Source of the DNA: Limnoperna fortunei
Lineage: Eukaryota > Mollusca > Bivalvia > Mytilida > Modiolidae
Assembly: GCA_944474755.1 (NCBI GenBank)
Contig: OX104119.1
Span: forward strand, 87,982,896-88,046,895
Direction of reading: 5' to 3'
Length of the DNA stretch: 64,000 nt
In this document: positions 1-11,918 of the stretch, piece after piece
Layout of the letters: each line of letters starts with the position of its first letter
Numbering within the stretch: position 1 is the first letter of the stretch
Translations under genes and position numbers: made by a program
The notes under the pieces: generated by a model
Seen by the model: the letters and a program-made list of their open reading frames with translations, nothing else
Told to the model about the DNA's origin: nothing
Databases searched by the model: none

Positions 1-46
1 TACCTATAACCACTATATTTGAAGGTTTTGTTTTAGGTTGTTTGCG

Positions 47-288
47 TGTTATATAACGCCACTGAAAGCAATTTTTCACCTATATCGTGGTATATTGGGG
101 AGGAAGCCCGAGTATTTAGAAAAAACCCTGACCTTCGGTAGGAAAACAAGCAATCCTTGTCAATTAAAATAAAATTTGAATAAACCTTGCCTGCAGTGAG
201 ACTCAAACCAACAATCTCAGCGTTGACAAGCTCGTGACCAATAGTACAGAACTGAATACCTTAACCACTCAGCTACCACCTCGCTTAA
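47..288 (-). mobile_element. Old tRNA-derived SINE copy
   Basis: Read on the minus strand, the head near 285 resembles a tRNA 5' half: an A-box-like GGTAGCTGAGTGGTTAAGG is followed by a B-box-like GGTTTGAGTCTCAC. A body shared with the SINE at 23619-23878 comes next, including the segments matching CCGAAGGTC and TTTCAG. The two copies align along their whole length but differ at many positions, so this one is older. I see no clear target-site duplication, and the tail end near 47-55 is approximate. Non-autonomous SINEs of this kind are transcribed by RNA polymerase III and copied by LINE enzymes. Confidence 0.75.
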
Positions 289-435
289 AGGGAAAAAGAA
301 CTGAATATAATTAACACATAAAAAATCTTGGCTTCCGTCATCCATTGTAAAAGAGACTCGAAAATAAAAAAAATAAGAGGAAGCACATATGCTAGTATAC
401 ATATAACCACTACAGAAAATAGAAAATGAAAAGAA

Positions 436-1232
436 CGTACAGGTCTTCACAATGGTCCATGTGTGCCCAGCTGGAACCGTTGTCCAATGTAAGACAGATT
501 TACAGGTCTTTACAGTGGTCCATGTGGACCCAGCTGGATCAGTACACCAAAGTTAGACAGACTTACATGTATTAACAATGGTCCTTGTGGGCCCAGCTGG
601 ATCCGTACACCAAAGTTAGGTTAGACAGACTTATAGGTCGCCCCAATGGTCCATGTGGACCCAGCTGGATCCGTACACCAAAGTTTGACATACTTACATG
701 TCTTCACAATGGTCCTTGTGGGTCCAGCTGGATCCGTACACCAAAGGTAGAAAGACTGGCAGGTCTTCACAATGGTCCATATGGGCCCAGCTGGATCCGT
801 ACACCACAGATAGACAGACTTACAGGTCTTGGCAATGGTGCCTGTGGACCTAGCTGGATCAGTACATCAATGAGGAACAGACTTACATGTCTTCACAATG
901 GTCCATGTGGGCCCAGCTAGATCCGTACACCAAAGACAGATTCACAGGTCGTCATAATGGTCCACGTGGGCCCAGGTGGATCCGTACACCAAAGTTAGAC
1001 ACTTACAGGTCTTCACAATGGTCCTTGTGGGCCCAGCTGGACCCGTACACCAAAGTTAGACAGACTTACACGTCGTCAAAATGGTCCTTGTGGGCCCAGC
1101 TGGATCCGTACACCAAACTTACACAGACGTACAGGTCGTCACAATGGTCCATGTGGTCCCAGCTGGATCAGTACACCAAAGTTAGATAGACTTACAGGTC
1201 TTCACAATGGTCCTTGTATGCCCAGTTGGATC
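436..1232. repeat. 63-bp minisatellite, 13 copies
   Basis: The landmark ATGGTCC or GTGGTCC recurs at 452, 515, 578, 646, 709, 772, 835, 899, 957, 1019, 1081, 1144 and 1207. The period is 63 bp, with spacings of 68, 64, 58 and 62 bp as exceptions. Most copies carry CCCAGCTGGATCCGTACACC, hence a BamHI site per monomer. Copies differ by several substitutions each and the outer copies are the most diverged. Because 63 is divisible by three, reading frames run through 585-920 and 887-1189. They have no recognisable domain, and I take them as repeat artefacts. Confidence 0.93.
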
Positions 1233-1829
1233 CGTATGTTTGTTTATACCTGTTATTTACTTCTTCGTTCTTAACATGTATTTGGGTCTCGGCGACTTCG
1301 TTGTGTAAGTATATAGGCAGCAGTCTCACGTGGTCATAATAAACACCAATTTGTCGCTAACTTTCGTGGTAAAATATTCATGAATATAATGCCTACCCAT
1401 ATTTAAATAATCCATTAAATTGGGGCAGCCATGAATTATTTCTTAAATAACACATTTAATCAGGTTCATTACTTTCACAATTGAGTTAAGTCCCCTTTTA
1501 GCCTGAATGCTGTTGCAAAAGTGCCTCAAAATGTATATATGTTAATTAATATCTTTGTTGTGTTTTCGATGTTTATGTAAAACATCTATTTGAAGTAAAA
1601 ATAATATCAGCATTTGGAAAGTCATTTTATTTTGTTTTTGTCAGTTTATTATAAAGGTTATCACGAACATATTTACAAGAGGAAAACAAATATTGGAGTT
1701 AGTTTTTAAACCCATTAATAATACAAATACGCAATTTTAACAAGTGTTTCGTTCAAGTGGTTTTATGGTTATAATTAACTTTCAAAATAATAATGATTTG
1801 TTGTTAGCATGTGAATTTTACATGTCACT
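1233..1829. other. AT-rich sequence, no gene seen
   Basis: Unique-looking AT-rich DNA between two tandem arrays. I see no long reading frame, tRNA, transposon terminus or repeat here. The last four bases before the next array (1830-1833) are AAAT, the left target-site duplication described below. Confidence 0.6.
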
Positions 1830-1833
1830 AAAT
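1830..1833. repeat. AAAT direct repeat, left flank of A/B array
   Basis: AAAT directly precedes the first base of the GGTTAC terminus at 1834. The same four bases follow the last base of the GTAACC terminus at 18867. The length matches the 4-bp TATA duplication that A makes inside B, so this is read as a target-site duplication around the whole array. Confidence 0.7.
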
Positions 1834-2282
1834 GGTTACAATTGCGCAATTATTTGTTTACATGACAACGGTAAATTTTTTAACCCAAGATAGTATGCAG
1901 AAGAAAATACACGGAGGCATCTGATTGGATGTTGGAGTTCTGAAAATAGCAAAATTAAAAATTATAAACATTATTTATTGAAAATGTTCGATATTTGGAC
2001 GGAAATTTTTAAGAGCCTTGAAAATTGAGCTTAAAACGATTAAAGAGGGAGGTTAGAAATTGTGTCAGTGCCATTTAAATGTCATTATTTCAACCAAAAT
2101 TTTCGGTCATTTTTGCTGCATGACCTATACTTTTTTATTTGTTAATAATGAAGTTTTTCATTTCAATTTACACAAAAAACTGTTTTCCGGGGGGAAATTT
2201 TTGAGGTTTTTCGCACAAATGAACTTAATTGCCAGGGGTACCATATGGGAAATGCATTGTAAATAATTGCGCTTTTGTAACC
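1834..2282. mobile_element. A module copy 1 (MITE-like), left end of array
   Basis: Starts GGTTACAATTGCGCAATTA and ends in GCGCTTTTGTAACC. The two ends are inverted repeats matching at 20 of about 22 positions (GGTTACAA, two mismatches, then GCGCAATTATTT). At 449 bp with no transposase it has the form of a MITE. The left flank is AAAT (unique DNA) and the right flank is TATA (start of B). The superfamily is not assigned: a 4-bp duplication with a GGTTAC terminus fits none that I can name with confidence. Confidence 0.85.
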
Positions 2283-2286
2283 TATA

Positions 2287-3143
2287 TGGAACTGAGATTT
2301 CATCCATAATACTTGATTTATTGACCCATTTTTAATTCTAAAATTTGAATTCGTCACAGAATGTCAAGTTATGTATCAATTGTTTATTAATAACGATTTG
2401 TTAAAAAATTATAGTCTGTTTCTAAAATATAAGTATTTTTTCATAGGAAATCTAGGGTGGGCTACTATGACGAGTTTGTGCGGTCTTTTAGGTAAAAATT
2501 GGTGCTGACGTTTTTGGGGGAAATTGTTTAATACATTCAAATGCAGCGTTTGACATCAAAAACACATATTTTATGCTAGGCTTAAGTCTCTTAGCCGACT
2601 TTTTTTGTTTTGACCTCTTTTCAGCCAAATTGAATTTTTGGGGTTTTAAGCATTTTAGTATGTTGTATCCATGAATGACATCGCCTTTGTTGAATTTGAA
2701 TGCAGTTGGCTTTAATGGGACTTCTTCTGACATACGGACATAAAATAGGACTCACCAAGCATTAACATAGCTAGCTATAGTCTGTTTCAAAAATGTGGTT
2801 TTTCACAGATTCTACGAAAAATTCGTTTTCGGCCTTCAGATCTTTATTCGAGAAAAAATGTTGAAGAAGAAAGTTATCCCAGAATTGACTCGTGTACCAA
2901 ATATACAAATAACGACCGAAAACAAGTACAATAACTCGAATATTACTAAGCAGCAACACATTATTGTCGGAAAACATGATGAAAAATGCGATTAATTTTG
3001 ATAGAGGGTGGCCTCCAGAAAATTCAAACGAACCAACAACGCTTGAAGATAACTTTATTTTATTTTGGGAAACATTTGGATATTGCCTAAGGATGATACC
3101 ATAACATTTTGGGCTCATTCTGACACTTCCAATGTTGCCTATA
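2287..3143. repeat. B module 1
   Basis: 857-bp monomer running from TGGAACTGAG to GTTGCCTATA. It carries the rare variant GAACCAACAACG, shared only with B module 10; the other copies read GAACAAACAACG. A minus-strand frame of 81 codons at 2488-2733 occurs in every B copy and matches no family I recognise. A 115-codon frame (2771-3118, minus) overlaps a 66-codon plus-strand frame, so at most one of these could be coding. Confidence 0.9.
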
Positions 3144-3593
3144 GGTTACAATTGCGCAATTATTTGTTTACATGACAACGGTAAATTTTTTAACCCAAGA
3201 TAGTATGCAGAAGAAAATACACGGAGGCATCTGATTGGATGTTGGAGTTCTGAAAATAGCAAAATTAAAAATTATAAACATTATTTATTGAAAATGTTCG
3301 ATATTTGGACGGAAATTTTTAAGAGCCTTGAAAATTGAGCTTAAAACGATTAAAGAGGGAGGTTAGAAATTGTGTCAGTGCCATTTAAATGTATTTATTT
3401 CAACCAAAATTTTCGGTCATTTTTGCTGCATGACCTATACTTTTTTATTTGTTAATAATGAAGTTTTTCATTTCAATTTACACAAAAAACTGTTTTCCGG
3501 GGGGAAATTTTTGTGGTTTTTTCGCACAAATGAACTTAATTGCCAGGGGTACCATATGGGAAATGCATTGTAAATAATTGGGCTTTTGTAACC
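3144..3593. mobile_element. A module copy 2 (MITE-like)
   Basis: 450 bp, with an extra T in the run before CGCACAAATGAAC. It also has TGTATTTATTTC in place of TGTCATTATTTC and AATTGGGC near the right terminus. The same three changes occur only in copy 6 (13633-14082), so the two are sister copies. TATA flanks both sides. Confidence 0.9.
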
Positions 3594-3597
3594 TATA

Positions 3598-4454
3598 TGG
3601 AACTGAGATTTCATCCATAATACTTGATTTATTGACCCATTTTTAATTCTAAAATTTGAATTCGTCACAGAATGTCAAGTTATGTATCAATTGTTTATTA
3701 ATAACGATTTGTTAAAAAATTATAGTCTGTTTCTAAAATATAAGTATTTTTTCATAGGAAATCTAGGGTGGGCTACTATGACGAGTTTGTGCGGTCTTTT
3801 AGGTAAAAATTGGTGCTGACGTTTTTGGGGGAAATTGTTTAATACATTCAAATGCAGCGTTTGACATCAAAAACACATATTTTATGCTAGGCTTAAGTCT
3901 CTTAGCCGACTTTTTTTGTTTTGACCTCTTTTCAGCCAAATTGAATTTTTGGGGTTTTAAGCATTTTAGTATGTTGTATCCATGAATGACATCGCCTTTG
4001 TTGAATTTGAATGCAGTTGGCTTTAATGGGACTTCTTCTGACATACGGACATAAAAAAGGACTCACCAAGCATTAACATAGCTAGCTATAGTCTGTTTCA
4101 AAAATGTGGTTTTTCACAGATTCTACGAAAAATTCGTTTTCGGCCTTCAGATCTTTATTCGAGAAAAAATGTTGAAGAAGAAAGTTATCCCAGAATTGAC
4201 TCGTGTACCAAATATACAAATAACGACCGAAAACAAGTACAATAACTCGAATATTACTAAGCAGCAACACATTATTGTCGGAAAACATGATGAAAAATGC
4301 GATTAATTTTGATAGAGGGTGGCCTCCAGAAAATTCAAACGAACAAACAACGCTTGAAGATAACTTTATTTTATTTTGGGAAACATTTGGATATTGCCTA
4401 AGGATGATACCATAACATTTTGGGCTCATTCTGACACTTCCAATGTTGCCTATA
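3598..4454. repeat. B module 2
   Basis: 857 bp. Private variant: CATAAAAAAGG at about 4050, where the other copies read CATAAAATAGG. Confidence 0.9.
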
Positions 4455-4903
4455 GGTTACAATTGCGCAATTATTTGTTTACATGACAACGGTAAATTTT
4501 TTAACCCAAGATAGTATGCAGAAGAAAATACACGGAGGCATCTGATTGGATGTTGGGGTTCTGAAAATAGCAAAATTAAAAATTATAAACATTATTTATT
4601 GAAAATGTTCGATATTTGGACGGAAATTTTTAAGAGCCTTGAAAATTGAGCTTAAAACGATTAAAGAGGGAGGTTAGAAATTGTGTCAGTGCCATTTAAA
4701 TGTCATTATTTCAACCAAAATTTTCGGTCATTTTTGCTGCATGACCTATACTTTTTTATTTGTTAATAATGAAGTTTTTCATTTCATTTTACACAAAAAA
4801 CTGTTTTCCGGGGGGAAATTTTTGAGGTTTTTCGCACAAATGAACTTAATTGCCAGGGGTACCATATGGGAAATGCATTGTAAATAATTGCGCTTTTGTA
4901 ACC
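4455..4903. mobile_element. A module copy 3 (MITE-like)
   Basis: 449 bp with TATA on both flanks. It has GTTGGGGTTCT, shared with copies 4 and 5, where the others read GTTGGAGTTCT. The private variant is CATTTTACACAAA. Confidence 0.9.
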
Positions 4904-4907
4904 TATA

Positions 4908-5764
4908 TGGAACTGAGATTTCATCCATAATACTTGATTTATTGACCCATTTTTAATTCTAAAATTTGAATTCGTCACAGAATGTCAAGTTATGTATCAA
5001 TTGTTTATTAATAACGATTTGTTAAAAAATTATAGTCTGTTTCTAAAATATAAGTATTTTTTCATAGGAAATCTAGGGTGGGCTACTATGACGAGTTTGT
5101 GCGGTCTTTTAGGTAAAAATTGGCGCTGACGTTTTTGGGGGAAATTGTTTAATACATTCAAATGCAGCGTTTGACATCAAAAACACATATTTTATGCTAG
5201 GCTTAAGTCTCTTAGCCGACTTTTTTTGTTTTGACCTCTTTTCAGCCAAATTGAATTTTTGGGGTTTTAAGCATTTTAGTATGTTGTATCCATGAATGAC
5301 ATCGCCTTTGTTGAATTTGAATGCAGTTGGCTTTAATGGGACTTCTTCTGACATACGGACATAAAATAGGACTCACCAAGCATTAACATAGCTAGCTATA
5401 GTCTGTTTCAAAAATGTGGTTTTTCACAGATTCTACGAAAAATTCGTTTTCGGCCTTCAGATCTTTATTCGAGAAAAAATGTTGAAGAAGAAAGTTATCC
5501 CAGAATTGACTCGTGTACCAAATATGCAAATAACGACCGAAAACAAGTACAATAACTCGAATATTACTAAGCAGCAACACATTATTGTCGGAAAACATGA
5601 TGAAAAATGCGATTAATTTTGATAGAGGGTGGCCTCCAGAAAATTCAAACGAACAAACAACGCTTGAAGATAACTTTATTTTATTTTGGGAAACATTTGG
5701 ATATTGCCTAAGGATGATACCATAACATTTTGGGCTCATTCTGACACTTCCAATGTTGCCTATA
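4908..5764. repeat. B module 3
   Basis: 857 bp. Carries TTGGCGCTGACG and AATATGCAAA, a combination shared with modules 4 and 6. Confidence 0.9.
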
Positions 5765-6213
5765 GGTTACAATTGCGCAATTATTTGTTTACATGACAAC
5801 GGTAAATTTTTTAACCCAAGATAGTATGCAGAAGAAAATACACGGAGGCATCTGATTGGATGTTGGGGTTCTGAAAATAGCAAAATTAAAAATTATAAAC
5901 ATTATTTATTGAAAATGTTCGATATTTGGACGGAAATTTTTAAGAGCCTTGAAAATTGAGCTTAAAACGATTAAAGAGGGAGGTTAGAAATTGTGTCAGT
6001 GCCATTTAAATGTCATTATTTCAACCAGAATTTTCGGTCATTTTTGCTGCATGACCTATACTTTTTTATTTGTTAATAATGAAGTTTTTCATTTCAATTT
6101 ACACAAAAAACTGTTTTCCGGGGGGAAATTTTTGAGGTTTTTCGCACAAATGAACTTAATTGCCAGGGGTACCATATGGGAAATGCATTGTAAATAATTG
6201 CGCTTTTGTAACC
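5765..6213. mobile_element. A module copy 4 (MITE-like)
   Basis: 449 bp with TATA on both flanks. Has AACCAGAATTTT, shared with copies 5 and 8; the others read AACCAAAATTTT. Confidence 0.9.
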
Positions 6214-6217
6214 TATA

Positions 6218-7074
6218 TGGAACTGAGATTTCATCCATAATACTTGATTTATTGACCCATTTTTAATTCTAAAATTTGAATTCGTCACAGAATGTCAAGT
6301 TATGTATCAATTGTTTATTAATAACGATTTGTTAAAAAATTATAGTCTGTTTCTAAAATATAAGTATTTTTTCATAGGAAATCTAGGGTGGGCTACTATG
6401 ACGAGTTTGTGCGGTCTTTTAGGTAAAAATTGGCGCTGACGTTTTTGGGGGAAATTGTTTAATACATTCAAATGCAGCGTTTGACATCAAAAACACATAT
6501 TTTATGCTAGGCTTAAGTCTCTTAGCCGACTTTTTTTGTTTTGACCTCTTTTCAGCCAAATTGAATTTTTGGGGTTTTAAGCATTTTAGTATGTTGTATC
6601 CATGAATGACATCGCCTTTGTTGAATTTGAATGCAGTTGGCTTTAATGGGACTTCTTCTGACATACGGACATAAAATAGGACTCACCAAGCATTAACATA
6701 GCTAGCTATAGTCTGTTTCAAAAATGTGGTTTTTCACAGATTCTACGAAAAATTCGTTTTCGGCCTTCAGATCTTTATTCGAGAAAAAATGTTGAAGAAG
6801 AAAGTTATCCCAGAATTGACTCGGGTACCAAATATGCAAATAACGACCGAAAACAAGTACAATAACTCGAATATTACTAAGCAGCAACACATTATTGTCG
6901 GAAAACATGATGAAAAATGCGATTAATTTTGATAGAGGGTGGCCTCCAGAAAATTCAAACGAACAAACAACGCTTGAAGATAACTTTATTTTATTTTGGG
7001 AAACATTTGGATATTGCCTAAGGATGATACCATAACATTTTGGGCTCATTCTGACACTTCCAATGTTGCCTATA
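6218..7074. repeat. B module 4
   Basis: 857 bp with TTGGCGC and AATATGCAAA. Private change to ACTCGGGTACC at about 6822. It joins module 5 directly through GTTGCCTATATGGAAC, the empty site for A. Confidence 0.9.
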
Positions 7075-7932
7075 TGGAACTGAGATTTCATCCATAATAC
7101 TTGATTTATTGACCCATTTTTAATTCTAAAATTTGAATTCGTCACAGAATGTCAAGTTATGTATCAATTGTTTATTAATAACGATTTGTTAAAAAAATTA
7201 TAGTCTGTTTCTAAAATATAAGTATTTTTTCATAGGAAATCTAGGGTGGGCTACTATGACGAGTTTGTGCGGTCTTTTAGGTAAAAATTGGCGCTGACGT
7301 TTTTGGGGGAAATTGTTTAATACATTCAAATGCAGCGTTTGACATCAAAAACACATATTTTATGCTAGGCTTAAGTCTCTTAGCCGACTTTTTTTGTTTT
7401 GACCTCTTTTCAGCCAAATTGAATTTTTGGGGTTTTAAGCATTTTAGTATGTTGTATCCATGAATGACATCGCCTTTGTTGAATTTGAATGCAGTTGGCT
7501 TTAATGGGACTTCTTCTGACATACGGACATAAAATAGGACTCACCAAGCATTAACATAGCTAGCTATAGTCTGTTTCAAAAATGTGGTTTTTCACAGATT
7601 CTACGAAAAATTCGTTTTCGGCCTTCAGATCTTTATTCGAGAAAAAATGTTGAAGAAGAAAGTTATCCCAGAATTGACTCGTGTACCAAATATACAAATA
7701 ACGACCGAAAACAAGTACAATAACTCGAATATTACTAAGCAGCAACACATTATTGTCGGAAAACATGATGAAAAATGCGATTAATTTTGATAGAGGGTGG
7801 CCTCCAGAAAATTCAAACGAACAAACAACGCTTGAAGATAACTTTATTTTATTTTGGGAAACATTTGGATATTGCCTAAGGATGATACCATAACATTTTG
7901 GGCTCATTCTGACACTTCCAATGTTGCCTATA
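7075..7932. repeat. B module 5 (no A at left junction)
   Basis: 858 bp, with one extra A in the run after GATTTGTT. Has TTGGCGC with AATATACAAA. Its left junction is an empty A site. Confidence 0.9.
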
Positions 7933-8381
7933 GGTTACAATTGCGCAATTATTTGTTTACATGACAACGGTAAATTTTTTAACCCAAGATAGTATGCAGA
8001 AGAAAATACACGGAGGCATCTGATTGGATGTTGGGGTTCTGAAAATAGCAAAATTAAAAATTATAAACATTATTTATTGAAAATGTTCGATATTTGGACG
8101 GAAATTTTTAAGAGCCTTGAAAATTGAGCTTAAAACGATTAAAGAGGGAGGTTAGAAATTGTGTCAGTGCCATTTAAATGTCATTATTTCAACCAGAATT
8201 TTCGGTCATTTTTGCTGCATGACCTATACTTTTTTATTTGTTAATAATGAAGTTTTTCATTTCAATTTACACAAAAAACTGTTTTCCGGGGGGAAATTTT
8301 TGAGGTTTTTCGCACAAATGAACTTAATTGCCAGGGGTACCATATGGGAAATGCATTGTAAATAATTGCGCTTTTGTAACC
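7933..8381. mobile_element. A module copy 5 (MITE-like)
   Basis: 449 bp with TATA on both flanks. Shares GTTGGGGTTCT with copies 3 and 4, and AACCAGAATTTT with copies 4 and 8. Confidence 0.9.
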
Positions 8382-8385
8382 TATA

Positions 8386-9242
8386 TGGAACTGAGATTTC
8401 ATCCATAATACTTGATTTATTGACCCATTTTTAATTCTAAAATTTGAATTCGTCACAGAATGTCAAGTTATGTATCAATTGTTTATTAATAACGATTTGT
8501 TAAAAAATTATAGTCTGTTTCTAAAATATAAGTATTTTTTCATAGGAAATCTAGGGTGGGCTACTATGACGAGTTTGTGCGGTCTTTTAGGTAAAAATTG
8601 GCGCTGACGTTTTTGGGGGAAATTGTTTAATACATTCAAATGCAGCGTTTGACATCAAAAACACATATTTTATGCTAGGCTTAAGTCTCTTAGCCGACTT
8701 TTTTTGTTTTGACCTCTTTTCAGCCAAATTGAATTTTTGGGGTTTTAAGCATTTTAGTATGTTGTATCCATGAATGACATCGCCTTTGTTGAATTTGAAT
8801 GCAGTTGGCTTTAATGGGACTTCTTCTGACATACGGACATAAAATAGGACTCACCAAGCATTAACATAGCTAGCTATAGTCTGTTTCAAAAATGTGGTTT
8901 TTCACAGATTCTACGAAAAATTCGTTTTCGGCCTTCAGATCTTTATTCGAGAAAAAATGTTGAAGAAGAAAGTTATCCCAGAATTGACTCGTGTACCAAA
9001 TATGCAAATAACGACCGAAAACAAGTACAATAACTCGAATATTACTAAGCAGCAACACATTATTGTCGGAAAACATGATGAAAAATGCGATTAATTTTGA
9101 TAGAGGGTGGCCTCCAGAAAATTCAAACGAACAAACAACGCTTGAAGATAACTTTATTTTATTTTGGGAAACATTTGGATATTGCCTAAGGATGATACCA
9201 TAACATTTTGGGCTCATTCTGACACTTCCAATGTTGCCTATA
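8386..9242. repeat. B module 6
   Basis: 857 bp with TTGGCGC and AATATGCAAA. Its right junction is an empty A site. Confidence 0.9.
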
Positions 9243-10099
9243 TGGAACTGAGATTTCATCCATAATACTTGATTTATTGACCCATTTTTAATTCTAAAAT
9301 TTGAATTCGTCACAGAATGTCAAGTTATGTATCAATTGTTTATTAATAACGATTTGTTAAAAAATTATAGTCTGTTTCTAAAATATAAGTATTTTTTCAT
9401 AGGAAATCTAGGGTGAGCTACTATGACGAGTTTGTGCGGTCTTTTAGGTAAAAATTGGTGCTGACGTTTTTGGGGGAAATTGTTTAATACATTCAAATGC
9501 AGCGTTTGACATCAAAAACACATATTTTATGCTAGGCTTAAGTCTCTTAGCCGACTTTTTTTGTTTTGACCTCTTTTCAGCCAAATTGAATTTTTGGGGT
9601 TTTAAGCATTTTAGTATGTTGTATCCATGAATGACATCGCCTTTGTTGAATTTGAATGCAGTTGGCTTTAATGGGACTTCTTCTGACATACGGACATAAA
9701 ATAGGACTCACCAAGCATTAACATAGCTAGCTATAGTCTGTTTCAAAAATGTGGTTTTTCACAGATTCTACGAAAAATTCGTTTTCGGCCTTCAGATCTT
9801 TATTCGAGAAAAAATGTTGAAGAAGAAAGTTATCCCAGAATTGACTCGTGTACCAAATATGCAAATAACGACCGAAAACAAGTACAATAACTCGAATATT
9901 ACTAAGCAGCAACACATTATTGTCGGAAAACATGATGAAAAATGCGATTAATTTTGATAGAGGGTGGCCTCCAGAAAATTCAAACGAACAAACAACGCTT
10001 GAAGATAACTTTATTTTATTTTGGGAAACATTTGGATATTGCCTAAGGATGATACCATAACATTTTGGGCTCATTCTGACACTTCCAATGTTGCCTATA
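9243..10099. repeat. B module 7 (empty A site on both sides)
   Basis: 857 bp. Has AGGGTGAGCTA (shared with module 13) and the mixed combination TTGGTGC with AATATGCAAA, so it looks recombinant. Confidence 0.9.
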
Positions 10100-10915
10100 T
10101 GGAACTGAGATTTCATCCATAATACTTGATTTATTGACCCATTTTTAATTCTAAAATTTGAATTCGTCACAGAATGTCAAGTTATGTATCAATTGTTTAT
10201 TAATAACGATTTGTTAAAAAATTATAGTCTGTTTCTAAAATATAAGTATTTTTTCATAGGAAATCTACGGTGGGCTACTATGACGAGTTTGTGCGGTCTT
10301 TTAGGTAAAAATTGGCGCTGACGTTTTTGGGGGAAATTGTTTAATACATTCAAATGCAGCGTTTGACATCAAAAACACATATTTTATGCTAGGCTTAAGT
10401 CTCTTAGCCGACTTTTTTTGTTTTGACCTCTTTTCAGCCAAATTGAATTTTTGGGGTTTTAAGCATTTTAGTATGTTGTATCCATGAATGACATCGCCTT
10501 TGTTGAATTTGAATGCAGTTGGCTTTAATGGGACTTCTTCTGACATACGGACATAAAATAGGACTCACCAAGCATTAACATAGCTAGCTATAGTCTGTTT
10601 CAAAAATGTGGTTTTTCACAGATTCTACGAAAAATTCGTTTTCGGCCTTCAGATCTTTATTCGAGAAAAAATGTTGAAGAAGAAAGTTATCCCAGAATTG
10701 ACTCGTGTACCAAATATACAAATAACGACCGAAAACAAGTACAATAACTCGAATATTACTAAGCAGCAACACATTATTGTCGGAAAACATGATGAAAAAT
10801 GCGATTAATTTTGATAGAGGGTGGCCTCCAGAAAATTCAAACGAACAAACAACGCTTGAAGATAACTTTATTATACCCCCGCTCGACAGAGTCGGGGGTA
10901 TATAGTGGTCCTCAT

Positions 10916-10988
10916 GTCCGTCCGTCCGTCCGTCCGTCCGTCCGTCCGTCTGTCCGTCCGTCCGTCCGTCCGTCCGTTCGTCCGTCCA
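10916..10988. repeat. TCCG microsatellite in the Helentron-like element
   Basis: About 18 units of TCCG with two interruptions (TCTG and TTCG). It lies between the 5' subterminal repeats and the 161-bp tandem repeats. Confidence 0.95.
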
Positions 10989-11790
10989 CATTTGGTTTCC
11001 GGATGATAATTCAAAAAGTTTACATCCGATTTGAATGAAACTTTGGGATATTGTTATATATCAGGTTGGTAAGAAGCCTATTGATTTTGGGGGAAATCCG
11101 TCAAATTTCAAGGTCACAGTCCACGAAAAACGTTAGAAATTTTAACAAAAAAGTTGTTTCCGGACAATAACTCAAAAAGTTTACATCCGATTTAAATGAA
11201 ACTTTGGGATATTGTCACATATCAGGTTGGTAAGAAGCCTATCGATTTTGGGGGAAATCCGTCAAATTTCAAGGTCACAGTCCACGAAAAACGTTAGAAA
11301 TTTTAACATAAAAGTTGTTTCCGGACAATAACTCAAAAAGTTTGCATCCGATTTGAATGAAACTTTGGGATATTGTTATATATCAGGTTGGTAAGAAGCC
11401 TATTGATTCTGGGGGAAATCCGTCAAATTTCAAGGTCACAGTCCACGTAAAACGTTAGAAATTTTAACAAAAAAGTTGTTTCCGGACAATAACTCAAAAA
11501 GTTTACATCCGATTTGAATGAAACTTTGGGATATTGTCATATATCAGGTTGGTAAGAAGCCTATCGATTTTGGGGGAAATCCGTCAAATTTCAAGGTCAC
11601 AGTCCACGAAAAACGTTAGAAATTTTAACATAAAAGTTGTTTCCGGACAATAACTCAAAAAGTTTGCATCCGATTTGAATGAAACTTTGGGATATTGTTA
11701 TATATCAGGTTGGTAAAAAGCCTTTTGATTTTGGGGGAAATCCATCAAATTTCAAGGTCGCAGTCCACGAAAAACGTTAGAAATTTTCAC
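10989..11790. repeat. 161-bp tandem repeat, five copies
   Basis: The landmark CTTTGGGATATTGT lies at 11041, 11202, 11363, 11524 and 11685, an exact 161-bp period. Copies differ by a few substitutions. They form the core of the Helentron-like element; the last copy runs into the 3' terminal GCGGGGGTAT. Confidence 0.95.
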
Positions 11791-11918
11791 AAAAGCGGGG
11801 GTATCAGCGATCGCTAGATCGACTTTGTCTAGTTTTATTTTGGGAAACATTTGGATATTGCCTAAGGATGATACCATAACATTTTGGGCTCATTCTGACA
11901 CTTCCAATGTTGCCTATA

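Larger units (their letters stand above)
10871..11832 (+). mobile_element. Helentron-like non-autonomous element (HINE type)
   Basis: Comparison with intact B copies fixes the insert at 962 bp without a clear duplication (a 2-bp TT ambiguity remains). It starts TTATACCCCCGC and ends in CTAG, with flanking A and T. Terminal features: ATACCCCCGC (10873-10882) is an exact inverted repeat of GCGGGGGTAT (11795-11804). CTCGACAGAGTCG (10882-10894) is nearly the inverse of the last 13 bases (11820-11832). A short hairpin CGATC-GCTA-GATCG sits 11 nt from the end. Subterminal inverted repeats, a 3' hairpin, a central microsatellite and internal tandem repeats are the known architecture of Helentron-derived elements. 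No replication initiator or helicase is encoded. Being present in only one of 14 modules, it is younger than the array expansion. Confidence 0.8.
10100..11918. repeat. B module 8, split by a Helentron-like insertion
   Basis: 1819 bp, which is 857 bp of B plus 962 bp inserted after AACTTTA at 10870. Has TTGGCGC with AATATACAAA and a private AATCTACGGTGG at about 10264. The 13 uninterrupted B modules serve as exact empty sites for this insertion. Confidence 0.93.

Noticed and set aside
585..1189. Two overlapping plus-strand frames in the 63-bp repeat
   Set aside because: Frames stay open only because 63 is a multiple of three; copies with 68, 58 or 62 bp shift the frame, and no domain is visible.
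2060..2266. 68-codon frame in A modules as a transposase remnant
   Set aside because: No DDE or DNA-binding motif; it overlaps a minus-strand frame and runs across the MITE interior with no recognisable fold.
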